DNA of 64,000 bases from SIG603 sp044432645 (GTDB lineage Bacteria > Bacillota > Clostridia > Oscillospirales > Acutalibacteraceae). The notes below the pieces were generated by a model. That model worked only from the letters and a program-made list of their open reading frames with translations. It made no database searches and was not told the origin of the DNA. Of the stretch, positions 8,868-17,872 are shown piece by piece. The position numbers were made by a program, and so were the translations under genes. Position 1 is the stretch's first letter; every line of letters starts with the position of its first letter. The stretch spans positions 75,363 to 139,362 of the forward strand of contig JAWXUM010000001.1 in the NCBI GenBank assembly GCA_044432645.1, given 5' to 3'.

Positions 8868-9758
8868 ATGAATAAATTTAAAATTAAATATCAATCAATA
8901 TTATTAATTTTATTAATGATATTAACAATGTCGGGTTGTTCTATTGATTTTCCTATTAGCTACACAAGCTATGATACGTCGTATTCGTTAGACAGCATAC
9001 CTGAATATTCAAATTCGGCTTATGTCATTATAAATGAAAATGTACCGTATTTTGCACAAGAGGAACTTCCAACTACTTCTTTTGAAGCATATGGCGATCT
9101 TGACAATTTAGGCAGATGCACTGTGGCGCTTGCTTGTGTAGGGATAGACCTTATGCCAACTGAAGACAGAGAGTCAATAAGCAGTATAATTCCTACAGGT
9201 TGGAATCAAGCGCAATATGACAATGTTGACAGTAGTTACTTATACAATAGATGTCACTTGATAGGGTTTCAGCTAACAGGCGAAAATGCAAACGAGTACA
9301 ACCTTATAACTGGCACTAGATATATGAATGTTGAAGGTATGTTACCTTTTGAAAATATGATAGCTGATTATGTAATCGAAACTGAAAATCATGTTTATTT
9401 TAGCGTAACGCCAATTTTCGAAGAGGATAACTTAGTGGCTAGTGGTGTATTAATGGAAGCTATGTCAGTTGAAGATGAGGGTCAGGGGATTTGTTTTAAC
9501 GTTTATTGTTATAACGTTCAACCTAATATATTCATTGATTATTCTGACGGTTCGAGTTATTATATTACTGAAAATGACAATCAAGAAACTCAAAGTACTG
9601 AAATAACATATATATTAAATACAAGTTCAAAAAAGTTTCATGAAGTAAACTGCAGTAGTGTTAGCACTATAAGCAAAAAAAACTATGAAGAAACCTCACT
9701 CACACGTGAAGAATTGATTGAGCAGGGCTATTCACCGTGTGGTAACTGCGACCCTTAA
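8868..9758 (+). CDS. Secreted DNA/RNA non-specific endonuclease lipoprotein
   Basis: A 296-aa lipoprotein: hydrophobic signal, then lipobox TMSGC with Cys24 as the predicted lipid anchor. Residues 75-235 match the EndA/DNA-entry nuclease type, with YNRCHLIGFQLTG (His130 as general base) and NLITGTRYMN (Asn145/Asn154, Mg site). The C-terminal 50 residues, from YILNTSSKKFHEVNC to GYSPCGNCDP, form a small Cys-rich module (Cys pair plus CxxC) often fused to exported Firmicute nucleases. The likely role is extracellular nucleic-acid degradation or uptake. A terminator follows at once. Confidence 0.87.
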   Translation: MNKFKIKYQSILLILLMILTMSGCSIDFPISYTSYDTSYSLDSIPEYSNSAYVIINENVPYFAQEELPTTSFEAYGDLDNLGRCTVALACVGIDLMPTEDRESISSIIPTGWNQAQYDNVDSSYLYNRCHLIGFQLTGENANEYNLITGTRYMNVEGMLPFENMIADYVIETENHVYFSVTPIFEEDNLVASGVLMEAMSVEDEGQGICFNVYCYNVQPNIFIDYSDGSSYYITENDNQETQSTEITYILNTSSKKFHEVNCSSVSTISKKNYEETSLTREELIEQGYSPCGNCDP

Positions 9759-9759
9759 A

Positions 9760-10092
9760 TTAACGACTGCAATAATTTTTATTGCAGTTTTTTTCTTTAG
9801 AATTATTCTCATCTTTTAGAGAAATGATAGTATTTATTTTGCTTAGAAGTAGCCATTCTTTCATTATAAGATTATTAATCATTGAAGAACTGTTTTTAAA
9901 GCCTAATTCCATTTGACAATTACATATCGAATTACAACTATATTTTTTTATAATTTCTTGAAGTTTTTCTCCCTCTGCATTCATTATATGGGCGATAGCC
10001 ATTTCTTCAAGTGCAACTGATTCCAGTAAATCAATAATCGTGTTATCAAAACTAGGCCTATTTTTTCCGTCAGGTATTTCAGGCATTCCCAT
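9760..10092 (-). CDS. Small sporulation-associated-type protein
   Basis: A 110-aa protein with the segment IIDLLESVALEEMAIAHIMNAEGEKLQEIIKKY. This resembles a family of short Clostridia/Bacillus proteins with a conserved LLxSIALEExxLAHIxNAEGEKxQ core, which I recall near spore-surface genes; that link is from memory. Six cysteines cluster in the second half (CNSICNC, NCNKNYC). GGAGG precedes an ATG two codons inside the annotated start. The last nine codons coincide with the convergent gene's terminator stem, so the C-terminal tail is probably unimportant. Confidence 0.65.
   Translation of the reverse strand: MGMPEIPDGKNRPSFDNTIIDLLESVALEEMAIAHIMNAEGEKLQEIIKKYSCNSICNCQMELGFKNSSSMINNLIMKEWLLLSKINTIISLKDENNSKEKNCNKNYCSR
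9766..9795 (+). terminator. Intrinsic terminator of nuclease gene
   Basis: A 9-bp perfect stem (9766-9774 and 9780-9788) with a T-run. It overlaps the last codons of the convergent gene at 9760. Confidence 0.8.
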
Positions 10093-10180
10093 ATCGTTAC
10101 CTCCAAATTTTACTATTAATAATTATGATTTTTAAAAATATTATAGAATATAAAAATTATATTTATCTTATACAATTGTA

Positions 10181-10209
10181 TTGACGATTTTTATTTCGGG
10201 GTGTATAAT
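10181..10209 (+). promoter_or_regulatory. SigA-type promoter
   Basis: TTGACG (10181-10186), a 17-bp spacer and TATAAT (10204-10209), 57 bp before the isomerase start. Confidence 0.8.
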
Positions 10210-10266
10210 GTGTACAAGTTAATAAGAATAATTGTGTTCTTAGTGTATTGAAAGGTGGAAAATAAT

Positions 10267-11088
10267 ATGAAAACGTTACCAGTAGCAGTCCAAGTTTATT
10301 CTGTAAGAGATATTGCAGAAAAAGACTTCAAAGGAACTTTAGAAAAACTAAAAGCAATAGGTTACACAGGTGTAGAACTTGCAGGTTTGTACGGATTAAA
10401 ACCATCCTATATTAAAGAGGTTTTAACAGAGTTAGACCTTATCCCAGTTTCAGCACATGTTCCATTTAATGAATTAGTAGATGATTTAGAAGGCACAGTT
10501 GCAGCTTATAAAGAAATCGGTGTTTCTTACATGGCAATTCCTTATTTAGGCGATGACGACCGTCCAGGTGCTGTAAACTTTGAAGAAAATCTTAAAAAAA
10601 TGGTTACAATTGGTGAGTGTATAAAAGCAAACGGTATGACTATGCTTTACCATAACCATGATTTCGAATTTATCAAAATGCCTAATGGTGAATATGGTCT
10701 TGACTATATTTACAGCACAATTTCTCCAGAAATTCTACAAACCGAAATTGACACTTGTTGGGTTAAAGTTTCAGGTGAAAATCCTGCTGAATACGTAAAA
10801 AAATACAGTGGTAGAGCACCAGTAGTTCATTTAAAAGACTTCATAAAAGAAGGTCAAGTTGCTAACATGTATGAACTAATTGGTCTTGAGTCAGAGAAAA
10901 AAGAAGAAACTGGTAAATTTGAATTTAGACCAGTAGGTTATGGTTGTCAAGATTTTAAACCAATTTTAGAAGCTTCTGTAGAAGCTGGAGCTTCTTGGGT
11001 TGTAGTTGAGCAAGACCAAGCTTACGAAAGAACAACAATTGAAGCAGTAACTTTGAGCCGTGAATACCTAAAAACTTTAGGTTGGTAA
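10267..11088 (+). CDS. Sugar phosphate isomerase/epimerase (xylose-isomerase-like TIM barrel)
   Basis: A 273-aa AP-endonuclease-2-fold protein starting MKTLPVAVQVYSVRD. Metal-binding stretches are MLYHNHDFEF, the Glu/Asp pair in QTEIDTCWV, VHLKDF and a late VVVEQD. This is the usual pattern of inositol- or sugar-catabolic isomerases. The ATG at 10267 fits AAAGGTGG (10251-10258), which rules out the GTG at 10255 inside that ribosome site. It is transcribed alone between its own promoter and terminator. The exact substrate is unknown. Confidence 0.85.
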   Translation: MKTLPVAVQVYSVRDIAEKDFKGTLEKLKAIGYTGVELAGLYGLKPSYIKEVLTELDLIPVSAHVPFNELVDDLEGTVAAYKEIGVSYMAIPYLGDDDRPGAVNFEENLKKMVTIGECIKANGMTMLYHNHDFEFIKMPNGEYGLDYIYSTISPEILQTEIDTCWVKVSGENPAEYVKKYSGRAPVVHLKDFIKEGQVANMYELIGLESEKKEETGKFEFRPVGYGCQDFKPILEASVEAGASWVVVEQDQAYERTTIEAVTLSREYLKTLGW

Positions 11089-11098
11089 TAATTTTTTT

Positions 11099-11128
11099 AA
11101 GGGTAGGTGTTTTCATCTACCCTTTTTT
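11099..11128 (+). terminator. Intrinsic terminator
   Basis: An 11-bp stem with one G-U pair (11099-11109 and 11114-11124) and T6, just before the lactonase ribosome site. Confidence 0.8.
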
Positions 11129-11140
11129 ACAGGAGGAACA

Positions 11141-12166
11141 ATGAAAGCTTTTATAGGAACATACTCAAAAGATATTTTATATCTTAACGAAAATGAAATT
11201 TATCCATGTGGAAAATGCGATAGTCCGTCATATTTGGCGTATTATAACAACGATATAGTTGCTATTTCTGAACTTGCTGATTTTGACAATAAAGAAACTG
11301 GAACTGTCAACTTTTTCAAAAATAATAATAACATATTAACTGAAAAAAGTAGTAATTTAAGTTTTGGAAAATACCCTTGTCATTTAACAACTGCTAACGG
11401 CATATGTTTTGTAGCTAATTATGGGAGTGGTACTGTTAGCGCCTATAATGTAGAAAATGGTATGGAACTTATTAAAACTATAGAGCATGACACTGTTTTT
11501 GAAAATAAAATTCATGATGTTGATAGTAAATTTTATGATTATTTAGACAAAGAAAAGTGTGCAAAAATTGAAGGACGACAAAAAACTGCCCACGCACATA
11601 GCACAGTTTTAACATCGGATAATAAATACATAGCAGCCTGCGACTTAGGACAGGATAAAGTTGTTTTTTATGACTTTGAAATGAATATACACAGTGTTTT
11701 TCAACTACCAAGTGGGCAAGGTCCTAGACATATTATTTTTGATGAAAATAAAGCTTATATAGTAACAGAGCTTGCTTCAACTTTAATTACTTGTGCTTAT
11801 AATGATGGAATATTGACTTTTGAAAGTTTAACTTATACATTAAAAAAAGACGATATTACTAATAATGCTCCAGCTGCTATAAGATTTTCTCCTTGTAAAA
11901 AATATATCGCAGTTAGTAACCGAGGTCATGACAGTATAAGTTTATTTGATGTGAAAAATAATATGAAATTAATACAAAATATTTCATCATACGGAAAAGG
12001 ACCTAGAGATATAGAATTTTCAAACGATGGGAAATTCCTACTTTGTGCAAATCAAAACAGTAATAACATTAGTTTTTACAGCGTAACTGATGGTAAATTA
12101 GAATATTTGTACGAAAAAACTCTTGATTGCAGCCCAGTTATGATACTTTTTGAAAAGAACAGCTAA
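11141..12166 (+). CDS. Lactonase-family seven-bladed beta-propeller (6-phosphogluconolactonase-like)
   Basis: A 341-aa cytoplasmic protein of the Pgl/YbhE lactonase family. Repeated blade signatures are GKYPCHLTTANGICFVANYGSGTVSAY, TAHAHSTVLTSDNKYIAACDLGQDKVV, GQGPRHIIFDENKAYIVTE and KGPRDIEFSNDGKFLLCANQ. The family hydrolyses 6-phosphogluconolactone or related lactones. GGAGG precedes the ATG. It is separated from the upstream isomerase by a terminator, so coupling would be by read-through only. Confidence 0.85.
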   Translation: MKAFIGTYSKDILYLNENEIYPCGKCDSPSYLAYYNNDIVAISELADFDNKETGTVNFFKNNNNILTEKSSNLSFGKYPCHLTTANGICFVANYGSGTVSAYNVENGMELIKTIEHDTVFENKIHDVDSKFYDYLDKEKCAKIEGRQKTAHAHSTVLTSDNKYIAACDLGQDKVVFYDFEMNIHSVFQLPSGQGPRHIIFDENKAYIVTELASTLITCAYNDGILTFESLTYTLKKDDITNNAPAAIRFSPCKKYIAVSNRGHDSISLFDVKNNMKLIQNISSYGKGPRDIEFSNDGKFLLCANQNSNNISFYSVTDGKLEYLYEKTLDCSPVMILFEKNS

Positions 12167-12171
12167 ATCAC

Positions 12172-12200
12172 TTGATTTTTTTACCGTTTTAAACTATAAT
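12172..12200 (+). promoter_or_regulatory. SigA-type promoter of fba
   Basis: TTGATT (12172-12177), a 17-bp spacer and TATAAT (12195-12200), 41 bp before the start codon. Confidence 0.75.
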
Positions 12201-12241
12201 AATACTATAAATGAAAAATAAAATTTTTGGAGGACTATAAA

Positions 12242-13105
12242 ATGTTGGTATCTACAAAAGAAATGCTTACAAAAGCAAGAGAAGGTAAATATGCAGTAGG
12301 TCAATTCAATATTAACAATCTTGAATGGACAAAAGCTGTTTTACAAACTGCTCAAGAAAACAACTCACCAGTTATCTTAGGTGTATCTGAGGGTGCTGGT
12401 AAATACATGTGTGGTTACAAAACAATCGTTGGCATGGTTAATGGTATGTTAGAAGAACTTAATATCACAGTTCCTGTAGCACTTCACTTAGATCATGGTT
12501 CATTCGAAGGTGCAAAAGCTTGTATCAATGCAGGTTTCTCATCTGTAATGTTTGACGGTTCACATTATCCAATCGAAGAAAACATTGCTAAAACAACTGC
12601 TTTAGTTAACGCTTGTGATGTTCTAGGACTTTCAATTGAAGCTGAAGTTGGTTCAATCGGTGGCGAAGAAGACGGCGTTGTTGGTGCTGGCGAATGTGCT
12701 GACCCAGACGAATGTAAACTAGTAGCTGATTTAGGCGTAACAATGCTTGCAGCTGGTATCGGTAATATTCACGGTGTATACCCTGAAAATTGGGCTGGTC
12801 TTTCATTCGAAACTCTTGAAGCTATTAGCGATAAAGTTGGTGAAATGCCTCTAGTTTTACATGGTGGTACTGGTATTCCTGACGATATGATTGCTAAAGC
12901 AATTTCTTTAGGCGTTGCAAAAATCAACGTTAACACTGAATGTCAACTTGTATTTGCTGCCTCAACAAGAGAATATGTTGAAGCTGGTAAAGATAAATCT
13001 GGTAAAGGCTTTGACCCTAGAAAACTTCTAGCTCCTGGTACAGAAGCTATTAAAGTTCTGGTTAAAGAAAAAATGGATTTATTTGGTTCTACAAATAAAG
13101 CTTAA
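12242..13105 (+). CDS. fba: Class II fructose-1,6-bisphosphate aldolase
   Basis: A 287-aa zinc aldolase of glycolysis and gluconeogenesis, cleaving fructose-1,6-bisphosphate to dihydroxyacetone phosphate and glyceraldehyde-3-phosphate. Visible motifs are AVGQFNINNLEW, LHLDHGS with His85 as zinc ligand and Asp84 catalytic, EAEVGSIGGEEDG, NIHGVYP (His177) and LHGGTGIP (His207). The ATG at 12242 is chosen because GGAGG lies just upstream. Translation-optimised codons (GGT, GCT, AAA) suggest high expression. A strong promoter and terminator enclose it. Confidence 0.95.
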   Translation: MLVSTKEMLTKAREGKYAVGQFNINNLEWTKAVLQTAQENNSPVILGVSEGAGKYMCGYKTIVGMVNGMLEELNITVPVALHLDHGSFEGAKACINAGFSSVMFDGSHYPIEENIAKTTALVNACDVLGLSIEAEVGSIGGEEDGVVGAGECADPDECKLVADLGVTMLAAGIGNIHGVYPENWAGLSFETLEAISDKVGEMPLVLHGGTGIPDDMIAKAISLGVAKINVNTECQLVFAASTREYVEAGKDKSGKGFDPRKLLAPGTEAIKVLVKEKMDLFGSTNKA

Positions 13106-13129
13106 TTAGAAAATTTTATAAAATTCACG

Positions 13130-13158
13130 AAAGAAGTCTTCTATATGAAGACTTTTTT
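13130..13158 (+). terminator. Intrinsic terminator of fba
   Basis: An 8-bp stem AAGTCTTC/GAAGACTT (13134-13141 and 13147-13154) with a TATAT loop and T6. Confidence 0.8.
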
Positions 13159-13217
13159 CTTGTTAAAAAGTAAAAATTATGATACAATGTTAATATATTG
13201 TACAAGGTGGTATCGAC

Positions 13218-14096
13218 ATGGATAAAATTGAAATTACAGATAACAAACCAAACGACTTTAAACAAACAGAATTTGACAATATTAGTTCGGGTAAAACCGA
13301 TAAAGACAGTAATTTTATAGAAGAAAATCAAAAAGGTTATGTTTATAATACTGTTTCTGATGATATATCTGCTAGATATGTTAGCAGAAAACTTAAACAT
13401 AATTTGTTTAAAAATACAATTATAACTTTTAACAACGAAGAGCCTTTAAGCTTTGCTATTAAAAAAGTTGTATTTGAAATAGTTGTTGTTTTGTTCTTTA
13501 TAATTGGCTTAATATTAATTTTATCAGTTGTTCAATTTGGATTTTCTAAACTTGGTAACGATGATATTGAAAATTTATCTTCTAGTTCGTTGTATGAAAG
13601 TACTGTAAATATAAATGGCATAGAAATCAACAATAATTACGATGACACCTTGCCAAACAACATTGTAATTTCAGTTTCTGATTTTTATAATATAGATATT
13701 GAAGATGAAATTTCTCTAAGCCCTATTCCCCGTGTCTTAAAACTTCAACTATCTAAAAATTTCAGTAATTTAGATGTTACTCTTTTAACTAACACATCTA
13801 ATTATTCGTACTTAACTCAAATATATACCCACTTGCAAAACAATAATATTGTTATTGTATGTTTATCTGTTAACGATAGTATCTCTTATGCTATTGTAAC
13901 AGAGCTTGACGCTGCAAAATCCAAGATTACTGTTGCTTTAAGTGATGGTAGCACTGAAACTATGAGTATTGATAATTTTATTTTAGCTACAAGATATGAC
14001 AACGAAACTAAACTCAGCTTAAAACTTAAGTTTTTGAAAATGATAGGCGCATATAGCGTAAATACAGCTTTTATCATAAGTGACGAGGTTAATTAA
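13218..14096 (+). CDS. Membrane-anchored protein with degenerate C39-peptidase-like domain
   Basis: A 292-aa protein: a soluble acidic N-terminus (1-75), one membrane helix (about 78-105, IVVVLFFIIGLILILSVVQF), then an external domain. The domain's second half (NNNIVIVCLSVNDSISYAIVTELDAAKSKITVALSDGSTETMSIDNF) has the layout of C39-like peptidase domains, where this region reads as 'xVIVxVS..HYVVVTGYD'. The catalytic histidine appears replaced by Tyr and no N-terminal catalytic Cys is visible. It is thus probably non-enzymatic; this fold assignment is inference. It overlaps nothing, but the cca start follows its stop directly. Confidence 0.6.
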   Translation: MDKIEITDNKPNDFKQTEFDNISSGKTDKDSNFIEENQKGYVYNTVSDDISARYVSRKLKHNLFKNTIITFNNEEPLSFAIKKVVFEIVVVLFFIIGLILILSVVQFGFSKLGNDDIENLSSSSLYESTVNINGIEINNNYDDTLPNNIVISVSDFYNIDIEDEISLSPIPRVLKLQLSKNFSNLDVTLLTNTSNYSYLTQIYTHLQNNNIVIVCLSVNDSISYAIVTELDAAKSKITVALSDGSTETMSIDNFILATRYDNETKLSLKLKFLKMIGAYSVNTAFIISDEVN

Positions 14097-15329
14097 ATGA
14101 GTATTGACATTGTAGTCCCTGCATACATAAAAAAAGCTCTTGACTATTTAACTGTCAAGGGTTTTTCTGCATATGTTGTTGGTGGTTGTATTAGGGATAG
14201 CATAATTAAAAAAATTCCTAATGACTGGGATATTTGCACAAATGCAAAACCTGACGAAATAATAACTTGTTTTAATGCCTTTAAGGTTATTGAAACAGGT
14301 TTATCTCATGGAACTGTAACCGTAATTATAGACCATAACCAAATTGAAATTACAACTTTCAGGACAGAAGATAATTATAAAGATCACAGACACCCCGATA
14401 AAGTTTGTTTCACTGATAAAATTATTGAAGATTTAGCTAGAAGAGATTTTACAATGAATTCGTTAGCCTATTGTCCAACAAATGGATTAATCGACCCTTT
14501 TGGTGGTGTTTTCGATATATATAACAAGATTATCAAAGCCGTGGGCGAACCTTACAAACGTTTTGATGAAGACAGTTTAAGAATTTTGCGTGCTATTAGG
14601 TTTAGTTCTAGTTTGGGTTTTGCTATTGAAGATAAAACATTGGAAGCTATTAACCAAAAATTCAAGGATATTCGCTACACATCTACCGAAAGGCAACGTG
14701 AAGAACTTTTCAAGTTACTATGTGGAGATTTTTGTTACCAAACTTTAATAAAACACGAAAATATTCTTTGCTTTTTAATACCTGAAATCATCAATGCTCA
14801 CTCTTATAAAGAAATTGCCAAAAGTGTAAGTTGTGTTAAAAATGAAAAAAATATTAGATTTGCAGCTTTATTAAGCGGTATTAGTTTCAAGGATAAATCT
14901 GAAATCATTTACTTATTAAAAAGGTTAAAATTTGACAATAATAGCACTAAATATATTCTTACGCTGATAACTACCAATAAAATTACACACGCAATGAGTG
15001 AAATAGAAATTAAACAAACGCTTAAAAAAGTCGGCGAATCTGTTTTTAAAGATTTAATAAATCTATCTACTGCCTACAATGTATTAAGTGCAGATTTAGC
15101 CAAAGCGAATTTAAGCTTGCTTGAGAAAATTATTTCAGAAAATCAATGTTATTCCCTTAAATCTTTAGAAATTAACGGTGAAGATTTAGTGAATATTGGA
15201 TTTTCGAAAAACAAAAACATCGGTATAACATTAAATAGAATTTTAGATTTGGTTATTAATGAAAAACTAGAAAATAATAAAAACATTATTTTATCACATA
15301 TAAAAGAAACAGGTCACGAAAATGTGTGA
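14097..15329 (+). CDS. cca: CCA-adding tRNA nucleotidyltransferase
   Basis: A 410-aa class II nucleotidyltransferase that adds or repairs the 3' CCA of tRNAs. The head domain shows YVVGGCIRDSIIKKIPNDWDI with catalytic carboxylates Asp43 and Asp45. It is followed by TVIIDHNQIEITTFR, the RRDFTMNSLAY motif and the nucleotide-recognition helix KRFDEDSLRILRAIRFSS. The length fits Firmicute enzymes. The start directly abuts the upstream gene's stop, indicating translational coupling. The stop lies inside the terminator stem. Confidence 0.93.
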   Translation: MSIDIVVPAYIKKALDYLTVKGFSAYVVGGCIRDSIIKKIPNDWDICTNAKPDEIITCFNAFKVIETGLSHGTVTVIIDHNQIEITTFRTEDNYKDHRHPDKVCFTDKIIEDLARRDFTMNSLAYCPTNGLIDPFGGVFDIYNKIIKAVGEPYKRFDEDSLRILRAIRFSSSLGFAIEDKTLEAINQKFKDIRYTSTERQREELFKLLCGDFCYQTLIKHENILCFLIPEIINAHSYKEIAKSVSCVKNEKNIRFAALLSGISFKDKSEIIYLLKRLKFDNNSTKYILTLITTNKITHAMSEIEIKQTLKKVGESVFKDLINLSTAYNVLSADLAKANLSLLEKIISENQCYSLKSLEINGEDLVNIGFSKNKNIGITLNRILDLVINEKLENNKNIILSHIKETGHENV

Positions 15330-15343
15330 CCTGTTTCTTTTTA
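15305..15343. terminator. Bidirectional terminator between convergent genes
   Basis: A 13-bp perfect stem (15305-15317 and 15326-15338) followed by T5 on the plus strand and preceded by an A-rich tract. It includes the cca stop codon. Confidence 0.8.
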
Positions 15344-16081
15344 ATTTAAAAATTCATTTAAAATATCTTGAGTATCGTAAATACTAACTTTAGAAGGCGT
15401 TTTATTTTTGGGTACTGTAATCGGTTTCGTTGCTGGTGCTTGTTTAACTGTAGGTTTCTTTAAATCTTGGGCTAATTTAGAAAAATCAACTTTTTTATTT
15501 AATTCTGAGTCTGTTTCAACAGGTATAACAATCTCCTTTTTTTCAAAAACATTTGGTAGATTTTCATCTTCGGTTTTTGAAATATGCATAACAGGGAATT
15601 CGTATGCATCGTTTATAACAGGTTTTTGACTTCTTTTTGATTGCTTAGGCTTTTTCTGAGAAAGTAAAATTAAAGAAACAATCAAGCCTATTACACCAAC
15701 TGCTATAACACAATATCCCACTAATACTAAAGTACTCAAAAAGTTATTTTCAATAGTTGTTACATTAGCAACTATTTCATAATTTTCAGTGTAATTTTCT
15801 TCTAATACTTCATCTGTTTCAGTATCAACTAGAGCATCTTCAACTTCGTCAGCTGATTCTTGAATTAATTCACTATTTTCACCAGTCGCATCATCTGAAT
15901 TTTCTTCTGATACGTCTTCATCACTAACGGTTGTGTCAACACTTTCAGATTGTACAGTTTCACTTTCGGTAGATTCACTACTGTCTTCATGAGCTGAAAC
16001 AGTTGCAAAAACATTACTAGATAAAGAACTACAAATTAAAACTGCAACTAAAATAGACATATATTTTTTTAAAATATTCAT
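15341..16081 (-). CDS. Exported single-pass membrane protein with acidic stalk
   Basis: A 246-aa protein of unknown function. A signal peptide (MNILKKYMSILVAVLICSSLSSNVFA) is followed by a very acidic Ser/Glu-rich stalk (about 30-115), one membrane helix (LSTLVLVGYCVIAVGVIGLIVSLILL) and a basic cytoplasmic tail. The ATG at 16081 is chosen because GGAG sits 7 nt upstream; upstream in-frame ATGs lack this. It may belong to the serC-serA-Nudix message (69 bp after the Nudix stop). I do not recognise a family. Confidence 0.7.
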   Translation of the reverse strand: MNILKKYMSILVAVLICSSLSSNVFATVSAHEDSSESTESETVQSESVDTTVSDEDVSEENSDDATGENSELIQESADEVEDALVDTETDEVLEENYTENYEIVANVTTIENNFLSTLVLVGYCVIAVGVIGLIVSLILLSQKKPKQSKRSQKPVINDAYEFPVMHISKTEDENLPNVFEKKEIVIPVETDSELNKKVDFSKLAQDLKKPTVKQAPATKPITVPKNKTPSKVSIYDTQDILNEFLN

Positions 16082-16150
16082 AATAATCTCCATAACCAAA
16101 TAGATATACATTATTTTATCATATTATATAAAAAAACACAAGATAAATGT

Positions 16151-16696
16151 TTATATATCTGAATTTTGTAACAAGATAGCTGTTTTTAATATTGCTATTT
16201 GAGTTTTAGCATCTGGAATTTCGTTGTTCATTACCATTTCTAAAGCTTTCTCAAATGGAATTTTTTCAACTTCTACAAATTCGCCTTCATCTAAGTCGGT
16301 ATCGCAAAAACCATCAATTCTACAAGCCCATATTCTAATTACTTCGCCACAATATCCTGGAGTTGGGTACAAATCGCCCAAATACACATAATTTTTGCCA
16401 ACAGTACCTGTTTCTTCTCTTTGCTCTCTTTTTACAGCTTCGAATGGATCTTCGCCTATTTCTAGCTTTCCAGCTGGAACTTCTAGTAAAACTTCTTTAT
16501 AAGGTGACCTGAACTGTTTAACAAAGTAAACATTGTTTTCATCGTCTAAAACTAAAACACATACACCACCGTTATGCTTAACAATTTCTCTTGTTGACTT
16601 TGAACCGTCTGAAAGTTCTATATCCTCAACCACAACTTCTATAATTCTACCTTTAAATTTTGTTTCACTTTTTAATGTTTTTTCAAAAAAATCCAT
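16151..16696 (-). CDS. nudF: Nudix hydrolase, ADP-ribose pyrophosphatase type
   Basis: A 181-aa protein with the Nudix box GKLEIGEDPFEAVKREQREETG (the G-x5-E-x7-RE-x2-EE-x-G pattern, with Gln at a position usually aliphatic). It also has the ADP-ribose-type features VFFVKQFRSPYK, LLEVPAGK and DLYPTPGYCGEVIRIW. Enzymes of this group split ADP-ribose to AMP and ribose-5-phosphate. It begins 11 bp after the serA stop, so it is in the ser operon. Confidence 0.9.
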   Translation of the reverse strand: MDFFEKTLKSETKFKGRIIEVVVEDIELSDGSKSTREIVKHNGGVCVLVLDDENNVYFVKQFRSPYKEVLLEVPAGKLEIGEDPFEAVKREQREETGTVGKNYVYLGDLYPTPGYCGEVIRIWACRIDGFCDTDLDEGEFVEVEKIPFEKALEMVMNNEIPDAKTQIAILKTAILLQNSDI

Positions 16697-16707
16697 TTAT
16701 ACTCCAA

Positions 16708-17868
16708 TTATTTAATAATTCGTACGTTTACAATGCCATCCATTTCAGCCACTTTAGTAATAATTTCATCTGTAATAATTTCATCGGTATCAATTAAAGT
16801 GTATGCGTAATCGCCTTTAGCTTTATTTACCATATTTTCTATATTGATATTATTTTCTGCAAAAAATGTTGAAATCTTTGCCAAAATATTTGGGATATTT
16901 TTATTTATAATACACATGCGTTCTTTAGTTTCTCTTGCTTGTATTACTTCTGGAAAATTAACAGAATTTCTTATATTTCCCACTTCTAAATACTCACGAA
17001 TTTCTTGTACTGCCATTTTTGCACAGTTATCCTCAGATTCAGGAGTTGAAGCACCTAAATGTGGCAAAAGAAGAACATTTTCAAGACCTATTAACTCTTC
17101 ACAAGCAAAGTCACTAATATATTTTGCAATTTTACCAGAAGCAATATAATCGATTAAATCAGAATTATTCACAAGGTCGCCCCTTGCAAAGTTTAAAATT
17201 CTAACTCCGTCTTTCATTTTTTCAATAGCTTCTTTGTTTATAAAACCAACAGTGTTTTTATTTGATGGCAAGTGCAAAGTGATGTAGTCGCATTCTTTTA
17301 AAAGCATATCAAGTGTAGTTGCGTTTTTAACATGACGTGACATACCCCATGCAGCGCTGATAGATAAAAATGGGTCGTAACCCCATACTTCCATACCTAA
17401 ATTAATAGCACTGTTTGCAACTTTTACACCTATTGCACCAAGACCTATTATACCTAGTTTTTTGCCCTCTATTTCAGGTCCTACATAAAGAGATTTTTGT
17501 TTTTCGGCTTGTTTTTCTGAATTTGCATTGCCTTTTTGAGTTTGAACCCAGTTCATTCCCTCTACTACTTTTCTTGAAGAAAGCAAAAGCCCACACAAAA
17601 CTAGCTCTTTAACAGCGTTTGCATTAGCTCCTGGTGTGTTAAAAACTACTATTCCGTCTTCGCTACATTTTTCTATAGGAATATTGTTAACACCAGCACC
17701 AGCTCTTGCGACTGCTTTAATAGAACTTGGGAAAGCATAATCATGAAGTGAAGCTGAACGCACAAGCATTGCATCTTCGTTTTCTATCTCTTTATTATAC
17801 TCATATTTATCGTCGAAAATTTCAAGACCTGTGTCTGAAATTTCGTTCATTAATTTAATCTTATACAT
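16708..17868 (-). CDS. serA: D-3-phosphoglycerate dehydrogenase
   Basis: A 386-aa enzyme for the first step of serine synthesis. It has an N-terminal substrate domain, Rossmann motif KKLGIIGLGAIGVKVA, NFARGDLVN with the substrate arginine, LPHLGASTPESE with the catalytic histidine, and a C-terminal ACT domain (about 315-386), the usual site of serine feedback. The start at 17868 fits AGGTGAT upstream; the longer frame would overlap serC. The gap to serC is only 4 bp. Confidence 0.95.
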   Translation of the reverse strand: MYKIKLMNEISDTGLEIFDDKYEYNKEIENEDAMLVRSASLHDYAFPSSIKAVARAGAGVNNIPIEKCSEDGIVVFNTPGANANAVKELVLCGLLLSSRKVVEGMNWVQTQKGNANSEKQAEKQKSLYVGPEIEGKKLGIIGLGAIGVKVANSAINLGMEVWGYDPFLSISAAWGMSRHVKNATTLDMLLKECDYITLHLPSNKNTVGFINKEAIEKMKDGVRILNFARGDLVNNSDLIDYIASGKIAKYISDFACEELIGLENVLLLPHLGASTPESEDNCAKMAVQEIREYLEVGNIRNSVNFPEVIQARETKERMCIINKNIPNILAKISTFFAENNINIENMVNKAKGDYAYTLIDTDEIITDEIITKVAEMDGIVNVRIIK

Positions 17869-17872
17869 ATAA

